Positions 1-8,900 of a stretch of DNA of 39,875 nucleotides are shown here, in pieces. Positions within the stretch are counted from its first letter, which is position 1. Each line of letters opens with the position of its first letter. The stretch comes from CAZBEJ01 sp964521305. GTDB taxonomy: Bacteria > Patescibacteriota > Microgenomatia > UBA1406 > GWC2-37-13. Under the pieces are notes generated by a model that was given only the letters and a program-made list of their open reading frames with translations, did no database searches and was not told where the DNA came from. The position numbers and the translations under genes were made by a program. The stretch covers positions 1-39,875 of the forward strand of contig CAZFQZ010000005.1 of assembly GCA_964521305.1 (NCBI GenBank), given 5' to 3'.

Positions 1-122
1 AGTTCATCGTGAACAATTGAAGATAAAGAAAATGAAGTAAAACCCGATTGTTCTACAAGAAAATCTTTCAAAATGCCTTTTCCGCTTGCAATCTGCCCGA
101 CAACCCCAATGTATATTTTCAT
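1..122 (-). CDS. P-loop nucleotide kinase-like protein (N-terminal fragment)
   Basis: Only the first ~40 codons are inside the window; the gene runs off the left edge. The protein begins MKIYIGVVGQIASGKG, a Walker A/P-loop (GQIASGKG) right at the N-terminus, as in dephospho-CoA kinase and adenylate kinase-like small-molecule kinases. Nothing after the P-loop is available, so the substrate cannot be named. The start is supported by a promoter (TTGCAA, 17 nt, TATGAT) whose -10 ends 10 nt before the ATG. It is divergent from the YggT gene. Confidence 0.6.
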   Translation of the reverse strand, partial: MKIYIGVVGQIASGKGILKDFLVEQSGFTSFSLSSIVHDE

Positions 123-132
123 GATTTTTCCC

Positions 133-161
133 ATCATAACAAAAGAATTATTCTGTTGCAA
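133..161 (-). promoter_or_regulatory. Sigma70-type promoter of the P-loop gene
   Basis: On the minus strand: TTGCAA, 17-nt spacer, TATGAT. The -10 ends 10 nt before the ATG, so the transcript would have almost no leader. The -35 TTGCAA is its own reverse complement. Confidence 0.5.
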
Positions 162-200
162 GAATGAAACTTATTACAAAAACAAAACATATTTATATAT

Positions 201-539
201 ATGAGAATGTCAACCTATATACCGATCTTGGTCAAGATCGTCTTTACGTTTGTCGAAGCGATGATCGGATTGCGGATTCTCTTGAAACTCTTTGGCGCCA
301 GCACTGCTGCGCCGTTTGTCCGGTGGGTCTATGCCACGAGCCATCCGCTTCTTGCGCCTTTTGAGGGCATGTTTCCCTCGCCGCATTTGACCGGAGGTTT
401 TATTATAGAAATATCGGCGCTTTTCGCATTTCTTGCCTATGCGTTTGTCGAGTATTTAGTCGAAGAATTTTTTGCATTTGTGAACGAACGTGAGATAAGC
501 AGCATGCCTGAGGAAAAAGAACACAGAAGAGAACGGTAA
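201..539 (+). CDS. YggT family membrane protein
   Basis: This 112-residue protein has two hydrophobic segments (about residues 5-28 and 66-92). The signature between them, LRILLKLFGA followed by PFVRWVYATSHPLLAPFEG and a downstream SALFAFLAY, is the YGGT family pattern. YggT proteins are small inner-membrane proteins linked to cell shape, division and osmotic behaviour; no enzymatic activity is known. The C-terminus is charged and probably cytoplasmic. A second ATG two codons in (207) is equally possible, and no ribosome binding site separates them. The stop codon directly abuts the stop of the convergent LytR_C gene. Confidence 0.8.
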   Translation: MRMSTYIPILVKIVFTFVEAMIGLRILLKLFGASTAAPFVRWVYATSHPLLAPFEGMFPSPHLTGGFIIEISALFAFLAYAFVEYLVEEFFAFVNEREISSMPEEKEHRRER

Positions 540-1298
540 TCACTTACCTAATAATATCAAAATATCGGCGTCAGGTTTCTGCTCATCGACTGGCAGCAAC
601 CCCGATTTTCCCCCCAACAAACCAATCAACTGCCGAACCATTAACACATGTGATCCCGTCAAATCAACGATAAGTGTCTGAGTATAATTGTCTTTAGCAT
701 CTCCAATCTTCGTCACCTCGATATTCGCGAATTTTTCCTTGAGTTGGTTTTCCGTGGCTGCTGCCAAACCCGATTGTTGCGTACCGTTATAAATCACTAT
801 ATGAATTGGAGCGGATGTCGTTGCGGAAGCAGTCGCCTGCGGCTGAGCTGAAGAGGAAGCCTGCGCCGGTGCGGGTGTTTCCGACGGATTCGTGATTGTC
901 AATGGCGCAACCTGGATGATTTTATTGATCGACGGTCTGTAGAGAATTGCTTCTTTCGCATTCGTGTAAATTAATACCTTATCGCCGTTTTCCGCATGCT
1001 TGAAAAACGGCTGGTTCTGCAATTTGGTTTTGTCCGATACAGTGGCAAGCGTCGGCGTCTCCCCGGTCGGCAAAAGGATAAGATTTCCCACACGGGACGC
1101 CACAGAACTGACATTTGTTTCAGCACTTTGTGCGGATGAAACAGATGTATCGGCAAAAAATACCTGTCTGGATAAAACAAAAATCAATAATCCTATACAT
1201 ACAATAACAATACTAATTATACCGATCATTCTTATATTAAGTGTTGTTTGCAGATTTGCTTCGAATTCCGGTAATGATGCCTTTTTGTTTTTTTTCAT
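540..1298 (-). CDS. Membrane-anchored LytR_C domain protein
   Basis: About 252 residues. There is a short basic N-terminus, one transmembrane helix (GIISIVIVCIGLLIFVLS), an Ala/Ser/Pro-rich linker (roughly residues 130-165), and a C-terminal LytR_C domain: it opens IHIVIYNGTQQSGLAAATE and closes DADILILLGK. LytR_C domains occur at the C-terminus of LytR-CpsA-Psr envelope enzymes and as free-standing secreted modules. The catalytic LCP domain is absent, so this is an accessory envelope protein of unknown ligand. An ATG three codons upstream (1307) lies only 2 nt from a good -10 (TATGAT) and would fall before the transcription start, so the second ATG is preferred. That choice depends on the promoter call being right. 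Confidence 0.75.
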   Translation of the reverse strand: MKKNKKASLPEFEANLQTTLNIRMIGIISIVIVCIGLLIFVLSRQVFFADTSVSSAQSAETNVSSVASRVGNLILLPTGETPTLATVSDKTKLQNQPFFKHAENGDKVLIYTNAKEAILYRPSINKIIQVAPLTITNPSETPAPAQASSSAQPQATASATTSAPIHIVIYNGTQQSGLAAATENQLKEKFANIEVTKIGDAKDNYTQTLIVDLTGSHVLMVRQLIGLLGGKSGLLPVDEQKPDADILILLGK

Positions 1299-1309
1299 GT
1301 GATACATCC

Positions 1310-1338
1310 ATCATAAAAATTATATGAAGTAAAGTCAA
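1310..1338 (-). promoter_or_regulatory. Promoter of the LytR_C gene
   Basis: TTGACT, 17-nt spacer, TATGAT on the minus strand. The -10 ends 11 nt before the ATG at 1298. A competing TATAAT lies a few bases further upstream without a good -35; if that one is used, the ATG at 1307 becomes possible. Confidence 0.5.
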
Positions 1339-1421
1339 GGAGCTTCCGACTGCGGAACAAAATGCATCGGTCATACCCCCCATATCTCACAGATAATGCA
1401 GATGGGGTGTGACAAATCATC

Positions 1422-4400
1422 TTAGTCGACGATCCACCAATTAATTTTTAAATCTTCTGTCAAAGAGGAATTGATGCGCAGTTCAACCGTTGTCTCGTCA
1501 ATCTTTAAAGCAGCAACCGGTGTCGGAAGATTTTGCGGGGTGGCAAATACGATCGAATTAGGAGTGAGCAATGATGTTTTTATATGCGCTATTGTCTGGC
1601 CTGTCGGAATAATCGCCGTACCTGCTGAAGCGCCTAATATTCCCGATCCTGTGGCAATTTTATCCTCAAGAATGTTCAATTTATTGGTGTTTATTTCTTT
1701 GGCAGTAATGGAGGCTGTTGAAACCATTTCTCCTTGAGTATCGATCACAATTTTCGTCCCCATGATTTCCAGATTGCCAAGTGAATCTTTCTGGAGCTGT
1801 AGTGGCACTACGGTTGACTGGATGCTTGCGCTTGATGTCGCGTCCGATCCGATGGTTAACAATCCATTCGTCATTGACCGCAGGATATTCAAGTCAAATA
1901 CATTGGTTTTTCCCATGATTGTTAAACCGGATGCGGTCGATATATAATTCGAAGATAACGCCCCAAGGAACGATCCTGATGCGGTCGCATTACTGAATAC
2001 CGTGTTTTCCAGAAAATTGACACGCGACTGCAATGAATCAAGCTGCAATGATAAGTTGCTTGAATCGGTTGAATTATTAACGATCGTTTTAATTATTGTT
2101 TTAGCGCTATCTGTTGAGCTTTGATTACTCTGTACCTGGTTATTTTGAGCGGTGTTCCCATTCGTACCGGATAGTCCGTCTGAATCAATATTCAAACCAG
2201 GCAAAGATTGGCTTATGAGATTTTGTAATGCATTTTGCGGGTCGGTAAATGTCCTCCCAATGAACAACATGATTTTGCCGACGTAAATATAATCCGATGG
2301 ATCGAGCTTATATAATTGATATAACTTATTTTGTACGTTCGTATCAAGCGAAGAAACCGGAATTTTAAAACATGGCTTGTTTTGATTTGTACCATTATCG
2401 TCCGGCCATTGGATGGAGTCGATCGAACCAGCAGGTTGGCAGATCCGGGTAAACGGATCGAACGTTTCCATTGCAATGCCGGCTGATATGCCGGATACTG
2501 ATTGTTTCATTGCTGTGCCGGGAAGCGATGACGAAATAATTGCGTCGCCATTTGCTATCACTCCGTTTACACTCGATACCATAACCGGCACCCTACCTGA
2601 AAGCGCAACCGGAACCATTCGATCATAGCTTCCGCCCATGGTCATATTCGGATTGGTGCTGACCACACCAATCACTTTGTTATCATATGCGCCGTCAGAA
2701 CGGGAGACCGTATTATCCGTTCCAGAAACTTTAACCAAAGCGCCTGCAGCTGGCTCAATACCAGTATACGGCATATTTTCAGCCAAATCAGCCTGATCTG
2801 ACGTAGCCGAGTTTAATCCTGCAATTGGATACCATGCACCGTTGATCCTCATGATCATAAAGGTTTTATAGTATGTCCTTGCTGCAGTACTCGATCCTGT
2901 TGTGCACGATCCATAGGTCGTGCCGCCAATCTGGATGTTTACCGTAGATGTCGAAGCCGTACTGGAAGCGCCCTTTTGACATGTAGTCGCAAAATAATAT
3001 ATCGTACCGTCGGTTGTGCTCAAACCGGTGAAGTTATAACTGATCGCGACTGTCGCACCGGCGGTCGTACCGATATTATTGGTGACATGATAGGCAAAAT
3101 CAAACGCTTGGCCGGCAATAGTCACAGTCTGTGATGAAGTTAACGCATCTGCGGTTCTTTCTGCCTGTGGAGCGAGAATTCTACCTGAACCGATATTCAA
3201 ACCAACGCCCCAACCCGTACCCGTCATCAAAGCAGTTTGTACGGCATTTGCCTGTCCTGTGATATTATCAATCTTTAAACCTTCCAAAGTTGTTCCGACC
3301 GTATTGTTTGTAGCAGTCGCTACCAGATGTAAAGCTGCATTATCGATTGCAGAACTTCCGGCATTGGAAAAATTGACAGTCAGTCCGTCGACACCAGTTG
3401 TCGAAGTACCCTGACCGGCATTGGAAATCGACATCATATCCAAAGTCGGCGCAGATGAATAATTAACTTGCACGTTTTTACCCGTAGCCGGAGAAAACAG
3501 TATGCTACCTGTCTGCGTATCACCGATAGTCAAGTTTTGGAAATTGCGCGTCGCAATGGTATGACCTCCACCGTTGGAAAAAGTAAGGTTTCCCGACATG
3601 GTCGCATTACCAACTACGCTCAACGCTTCAGCCGGCGTCGTGGTCCCGATACCGACATTTCCGTTTTGATCTATACGCAGCCGTTCGGTCAATGTATCAG
3701 CGGTTGATCCGCCGCTTGGTCTGATGGGAACTGCAATAAGCGCCGCACGCTCTCCACCAGTCCACGACCATTGCATGGTAACAGAAGATGCACCCGCCTG
3801 CTCGGAACCTGCACCTATAATCCCACTAGCGCCTGTATTATCTGTCCATCTTTCTGTTTGCGATGCCCCATAATTCAAACCCGACGTTATGTTTTCCACA
3901 ATGATGTTGTCAACGACAAGTTCTCCGGTATTACTGGTTACGGTCGTAGACAAACTGGTGACATATCCCCCATAATCACTTGTTGGCGTTCCAAATGTTG
4001 TACTTGTCTGGTCAACGCCAGAATACGAAACTGCACCTGACACTATTTTACCCGTTAATCCAGATAAGGTCACTGCGATAGTCGCCGAACCGGATACGGG
4101 ATTTTTCAGATACCAAAGATCGCTTGTATCATATCCATTATCCGTAGTCACACCTTGCAAATGCGTAAGATTTACACCGCCGTAGGTAACGCTGGACACC
4201 GAAACACCGCTGCTGAAAATATCAACACCTACCATAAGTAATCTGTTCCCGTTGTTTCCCACCGTATGCGTCCAACTCAGTGAAGAAGTATTCGAACCTT
4301 GGGCGTGGGATGCTGCATCATAGGTAATAGATGCCGCTCCCAAAGGTGATGCGGTCCTAAACAAAAGGGCGCCTGATCCTCCGGTGCCTGTTCCGTTTGA

Positions 4401-5438
4401 TGCATCAAATATGATATTGGCACCTGCAATATTCGAACCGCCTGCCGCAGCGCCACGAATAGTGGTTGATGTCGGCGTTCCCGCATCTCCCTGCCCAAAT
4501 TCTATTACATTGCCGGCAACCGCGAGATTTGCAGCGGGACTTGTCGTCCCTATTCCTACATTTCCGCTAAACACGGCATTTCCCACTCCACCGGGAACTG
4601 ATGCATATCCGACAGCCAATGAAGCTCCCGCAGTGGCATAAGTCGCGATATTTACATTTCCGTTCACGTCAAGAAATGCTCCCGGAGACGTCGTTCCTAT
4701 CCCTACTTTTCCTGTCCCATTCGGCACTATCGTAAAGTTTTGATTGGATACGGTGGTAATACCGGTGGTTGCTCCTGAAAAGGTTAAGCCGGTAGATCCT
4801 ATGGTTTTATTGGTCAATGTCTGGATGCTTGATATATCCGCCAGGGTAATCGTACCGGCCGGCAATGTTGCCGTAGTTGCTCCGGTAGTAGTCAAGGTCA
4901 AATTATTCGCACCGGAAAAGGTAATGGTCGTTCCGTTGGGAACGGTTAAGGTACCGGTTGTATTGGTTACGCTCAATCCATTCACCCGTTCGGCATTAAA
5001 GGCATACGGAACCGCGGTCATCTGTACTCTGGTGGTAAAGGTTTCGCCGTTAAAAGTGATATCCAAATAGAGACTGTCACTGTTGAAATCCAAGGTTGAC
5101 GGAATAGCTGTGACAGATCCCAACGTCGCTTTGAATACACCACTGGTTACCGGTAATGATTGCGTTTCGGACCACGGCGAACCAACAGGCAACTGGTTGC
5201 CTGACGATGCAGCGTCATAAAACTTAAAGGTAAAGGAATAGGTGCCGTCTGAGATATTTGTTCCATCCGCCTTATTGACAATCTTACCCTGGAAGTTGAT
5301 GGCATGGTAAATACCGGTGGAAGCCTGTACCCCTGGTGTGGCAAAATAAAAAACAAGTACAAATAAAAGCGATACGAGCCCAAAAATAATATTGTGATTT
5401 ATATCACATATGTCGAACATCTGACATTTCATACGCAT
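1422..5438 (-). CDS. Giant secreted fibre protein with GIGTTSP repeats
   Basis: A 1338-residue protein. A hydrophobic export segment ends near GVQAS (~residue 40). Next comes a conserved N-terminal domain (~42-150, GIYHAINFQGKI to PYAFNAERVNG), then tail-fibre-like beta repeats carrying VGIGTTSP. A beta-sandwich insert lies at ~335-590. A module at ~879-1000 (SDQADLAENMPY, then GVVSTNPN, VPVALSGRVPV) resembles the G2-type autoproteolytic domain of phage tail spikes; this is a resemblance only. A coiled region and a C-terminal domain ending INWWIVD complete it. Residues ~26-299 are encoded by DNA identical to the gene at 10254-12731, and the C-terminus is a diverged homologue of the same gene. 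Likely a trimeric surface appendage. No ribosome binding site is seen; alternative ATGs exist at 5432 and 5420. Confidence 0.8.
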   Translation of the reverse strand: MRMKCQMFDICDINHNIIFGLVSLLFVLVFYFATPGVQASTGIYHAINFQGKIVNKADGTNISDGTYSFTFKFYDAASSGNQLPVGSPWSETQSLPVTSGVFKATLGSVTAIPSTLDFNSDSLYLDITFNGETFTTRVQMTAVPYAFNAERVNGLSVTNTTGTLTVPNGTTITFSGANNLTLTTTGATTATLPAGTITLADISSIQTLTNKTIGSTGLTFSGATTGITTVSNQNFTIVPNGTGKVGIGTTSPGAFLDVNGNVNIATYATAGASLAVGYASVPGGVGNAVFSGNVGIGTTSPAANLAVAGNVIEFGQGDAGTPTSTTIRGAAAGGSNIAGANIIFDASNGTGTGGSGALLFRTASPLGAASITYDAASHAQGSNTSSLSWTHTVGNNGNRLLMVGVDIFSSGVSVSSVTYGGVNLTHLQGVTTDNGYDTSDLWYLKNPVSGSATIAVTLSGLTGKIVSGAVSYSGVDQTSTTFGTPTSDYGGYVTSLSTTVTSNTGELVVDNIIVENITSGLNYGASQTERWTDNTGASGIIGAGSEQAGASSVTMQWSWTGGERAALIAVPIRPSGGSTADTLTERLRIDQNGNVGIGTTTPAEALSVVGNATMSGNLTFSNGGGHTIATRNFQNLTIGDTQTGSILFSPATGKNVQVNYSSAPTLDMMSISNAGQGTSTTGVDGLTVNFSNAGSSAIDNAALHLVATATNNTVGTTLEGLKIDNITGQANAVQTALMTGTGWGVGLNIGSGRILAPQAERTADALTSSQTVTIAGQAFDFAYHVTNNIGTTAGATVAISYNFTGLSTTDGTIYYFATTCQKGASSTASTSTVNIQIGGTTYGSCTTGSSTAARTYYKTFMIMRINGAWYPIAGLNSATSDQADLAENMPYTGIEPAAGALVKVSGTDNTVSRSDGAYDNKVIGVVSTNPNMTMGGSYDRMVPVALSGRVPVMVSSVNGVIANGDAIISSSLPGTAMKQSVSGISAGIAMETFDPFTRICQPAGSIDSIQWPDDNGTNQNKPCFKIPVSSLDTNVQNKLYQLYKLDPSDYIYVGKIMLFIGRTFTDPQNALQNLISQSLPGLNIDSDGLSGTNGNTAQNNQVQSNQSSTDSAKTIIKTIVNNSTDSSNLSLQLDSLQSRVNFLENTVFSNATASGSFLGALSSNYISTASGLTIMGKTNVFDLNILRSMTNGLLTIGSDATSSASIQSTVVPLQLQKDSLGNLEIMGTKIVIDTQGEMVSTASITAKEINTNKLNILEDKIATGSGILGASAGTAIIPTGQTIAHIKTSLLTPNSIVFATPQNLPTPVAALKIDETTVELRINSSLTEDLKINWWIVD
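4543..5362 (-). repeat. 820-bp perfect direct repeat, copy 1
   Basis: Reading this stretch line by line against 11836-12655 (constant offset 7293) I found no difference in 820 bases. It encodes the end of the export signal, the N-terminal fibre domain and the first GIGTTSP repeats. Identity stops abruptly at both ends, inside codons and across synonymous positions, which points to recent gene conversion or duplication rather than protein-level constraint. Confidence 0.93.
5393..5408. promoter_or_regulatory. CRP/FNR-like palindrome inside the first codons of the fibre gene
   Basis: TGTGATTTATATCACA, i.e. TGTGA-N6-TCACA, the half-site layout of CRP-family operators. The other fibre gene carries the same 16-mer with one change at 12741-12756. 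Here it falls within the predicted coding start (codons ~11-16), so either the operator overlaps coding sequence or the true start is different. Confidence 0.45.
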
Positions 5439-5918
5439 AATCTAAGTTTATTATTATTGATAGAAGGAAATCAATAGGATATTTTACTTATCGTATTCTT
5501 ATCATTTAGCCATAAGTATATGATTTATGCTGTTATTAAGCCTTAAATAGTTTAATCTAAAGATTTCGTAACGAATGATCATATATCTACGAGGAAGATT
5601 ATTCATGTAACTTCACATTGCCAAGCGGCAACCCAGTATATTTTTTTCTTTTATGGCGGGCTATTTTTTGTACGAATGGTAAAACATTTATCCGATACAT
5701 CAGTAATCTAAACATAGCTGTCGAAGGATGCGATTACTGTGTTTGCGCGGTTTTTCTCGAGAAAAATGCACCTCTAAGCAACAAAGAGCATAGGCGCTAC
5801 GTATAGGAAAACCAGCAAGTGAAACTCCGTGAACAAAAATCCGAGAACTTCTTTTATCAATCGAGACCCCGTACCGATTCGATATTGCGTCGGATCCGGA
5901 ACCGGTGAAAACATATTA
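5439..5918. other. 480-bp gene-free region upstream of the fibre gene
   Basis: No convincing gene. The stretch at 5491-5510 (TCGTATTCTTATCATTTAGC) matches 12811-12830 upstream of the other fibre gene with two mismatches. A TATCCT -10-like hexamer (minus strand, 5476-5481) also parallels that gene. Further from the gene lie an 8-bp inverted repeat (CAGTAATC at 5701-5708, GATTACTG at 5732-5739) and a perfect 16-bp palindrome TTTTTCTCGAGAAAAA (5751-5766). An open frame at 5618-5806 on the plus strand has no recognisable content. Confidence 0.5.
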
Positions 5919-8900
5919 TTATGGACTACCTTGTAACGGACCAAACCTAACAGCTGATCCCTGGTTATATTCCATTCTCACCCGGTACGCGATCAACGGG
6001 TAATTCCAGATTTTTTGTTCGTCTATTTGACCGGAGTAAAAATTAGTGCCGCCGCTGGCTTCGCCAAGATAAAGAATCGAGATAGCGGCGGTGATAGAGT
6101 TAGTTTCCAAAGACGAAGTATTATCCAGAATGCCGTTGACATAAACTTTAACATTAGCACCATCATAAGTGCAGATGACGTGATTCCAAACATTTAGAGT
6201 CAGGGCAGTATTGGCAGTAGTATTGTGGAAAGCAGACGAGTAATAAATTCCGCACTGGGGTTTGCTATTACTATCTGTAATCAGTTGAAACTCCGTGGCT
6301 TTTTCCATGAGAGTCTTACCGGCTGCAGAAGTCGTCGGATAATACCAGCCGCCCCAGGAAAGATTAGTAGCAGCCTGACCGGACACCGCTAAAGGAGAAA
6401 AAGCGGCAGTTGTAACATAGTCATCCGTACCGTCAAAATTCAAAGAGGAATTATATTTGCCGTTCCGGCCGTTATACCAGGCAGTGTTTGCATTGGTAGT
6501 ACAGGTACCGGCAGCGGTTTGCCCGGAAGAACCTAAATTAAGCGTCCCTGTGGAGCCATTGCCCGAAGAGTCATGGATTGCCGTCCCCTGGCACTCATCC
6601 ATTTTATACCAAACCATCGGAGCTCCGCGGCTGTAATCCCAGGCCACCTGGGCCGGAGTCCGGGCATACACAAAAAATTTTATTTCATCAAGCTTCCCCA
6701 GAAAACTGCTGGAACCGGCGTTTAAACTGGTGCCATAAGTAACTCCGGTGGTGTTAACGGCGCTTAAAGCCCCGTTTTGATAAATTTTGCAAATACTTGC
6801 CCCATCGGAAACAGCGGCAATATGAGTCCATTGATTAAGGGGAATTGCCGTTCCGGTGCAGCTGCCGTATTGTGGTTGGGAGCTGGCGTTAGTTGTTAAA
6901 TTAGTAATTATCGTTTTACTGGCTATCAAAGTGGTTGGGTAAATCCAGACCTCGAGAGTGTTGGTGTTGCCGGAATCGGCGATAGTTGCAGAAATATTGT
7001 CACTGGCGGTAAAGTTTCTGGCCTTGCCGATTTTGCCGGCTGTAACTGTTGTCCCTGTGGCCGTACCGGTATAACCGTTACCGCTGGTATCATTAGCGTT
7101 TCCGCCGTTTCCTTCCTCAAAATTCCACTCAACAACCGGGGCGCTACAAGTGACGGTATCACCTGGGATACAGTAAGCGGCGGAAGCGGAATTAGATGCC
7201 ACCGAGCCACCGGTTAGGCCGGAGGTGTCGGAAAGAGCGCCCAAAACGATCGACGAGCCGCGGTTATATTCAACTTTAACCTCGTCAGCCGTCAGGGCGT
7301 GGTTATAGATTTTAACTTCGTCAATAGCTCCAAACATGAGGTTCGCACCTCCGGCATTCTCTGCTCCAAAATTAACCACCGCAGTAGGATTATTGATTGA
7401 AGCAGGAATAGAAGTAATGTTCTGATTGTCCTGAAAACCGTTAAGATAAACCGTTAATGAAGTGTTGGGAATATACGTTCCCACAACGTGATACCATTTG
7501 CCGGTAGATAGAACTGTGTTGCCCGTTACCGTGATGGTAGCCGTGCCGTTGCCGCTTACTTCAAAATTCAACTTGCCGTCGGCACCGGTATATAATCGAT
7601 AGCCAAAGCTTCCTAAAGCTCCATCTTTTGCTACAATATCGTGAACGGCATTGTTGGTACCCAAATTAATCCAGGCAGAAATACTGAGATCGGCGGTAAT
7701 TTTAAGCGGTGCTACGTCGATAGTTAAAGTCACAAAATCATTGCTACCGTCAAACCTGAGAGCCCTTCCGAACTTGCCGCTTTGTTCCCAGCCGGAAATG
7801 GCCGTAGCCGGAGAGGACATGTTGGTCAAAGTACCGGAATCATTATTGATTGATGAGTCATAAGCCGTTATGCCGTAGCCCTCGTCAAATTTCCAATACC
7901 CAACCGCTGATCCCGCCGGATTGCCGCCCAAAGGGTGACCACCGTTCATGTCTTCCGCAATCTGGCTCTGGCTGCGGGCATAGTTGTAAACTCTGGCATC
8001 GTCAATCGTCCCGTTCAGGGTGTTCACCGGTTTCGAAATACAGGTTGCTCCTCCCAGGTTCAGATCTATCACCGGATTAAAAATGGCGCCGGGAATTGAA
8101 GTGGTCTTACTGTTGTCCAGAACCCCGTTAACATAGATTGCCATTATCGAGCTGTGGGTATAAACCCCGGTCAAATAGTACCAAACGTTCGGCGAAAGTA
8201 CCGTATTGCTGGAAACACTCACGATATTTGTTGTGGTCCCGTCAGGGCTGATGTCAAATTGCACCTTTCCGTTGGAATTGATTTTTATGTCATAGGCATT
8301 TTTCGCCGACCCCGACCGTTTATTGATCATATTTTGGGTACCGGCCAGAGCATCCGTATTCACCCAAGTAGACAGAGTCAGGTCTCCCGTCACCTGCAAT
8401 TGGTTCGGATTGCCGGCATCCGCGCAGGTGCTGTTACTCAAATCCAAAGCTTTGCCGAATTTCCCGGCCGTCCAACTGTAACCAGCCCCATAAATAGTTC
8501 CGGTCGCGCCGTACCCGGAAGAATCGGCAATACTGGTCCCGCTGCCGTCTTCAAACCTCCACCACCCCACCGGCTCCGGCGCCCAGTTGTAAAGTTGTTG
8601 GACTTCGGCGGGGGTAAGGGCGCGGTTATAAATTCGAAGGTCATCCAAATTGCCGCCGTAGTAACCGGTGCCGATCTTTCCCGGAGTCATGGTAGTCGTA
8701 TTAAAAGATCCGGTCGTGGTAACTACGACATGCTGCCAGACTCCGGCCGCAATAGTTGAACCCGCCGCTCCGTTAACATAAACAGTCGTCGTCCCCGTAA
8801 AACCATTTGCTGTCACCGTGCCCGAAGAAAAGGTAATCGTATGCGTCCCGCCGTCAAAGTCAATAATATTGGTATTGGAACTTATTGAAGTCGGGTTTAT

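Noticed and set aside
1376..1412. Intrinsic terminator after the large fibre gene
   Set aside because: CCCCAT/ATGGGG can pair, but the stem has a bulge and no T-run follows on the minus strand.
4744..5070. 108-codon plus-strand frame inside the fibre repeat (also at 12037-12363)
   Set aside because: Antisense shadow of a Thr/Gly-rich gene; it appears twice only because the DNA is duplicated.
8154..8759. 201-codon plus-strand frame opposite the LamG gene
   Set aside because: Antisense shadow in a GC-richer part; no signal, motif or promoter.
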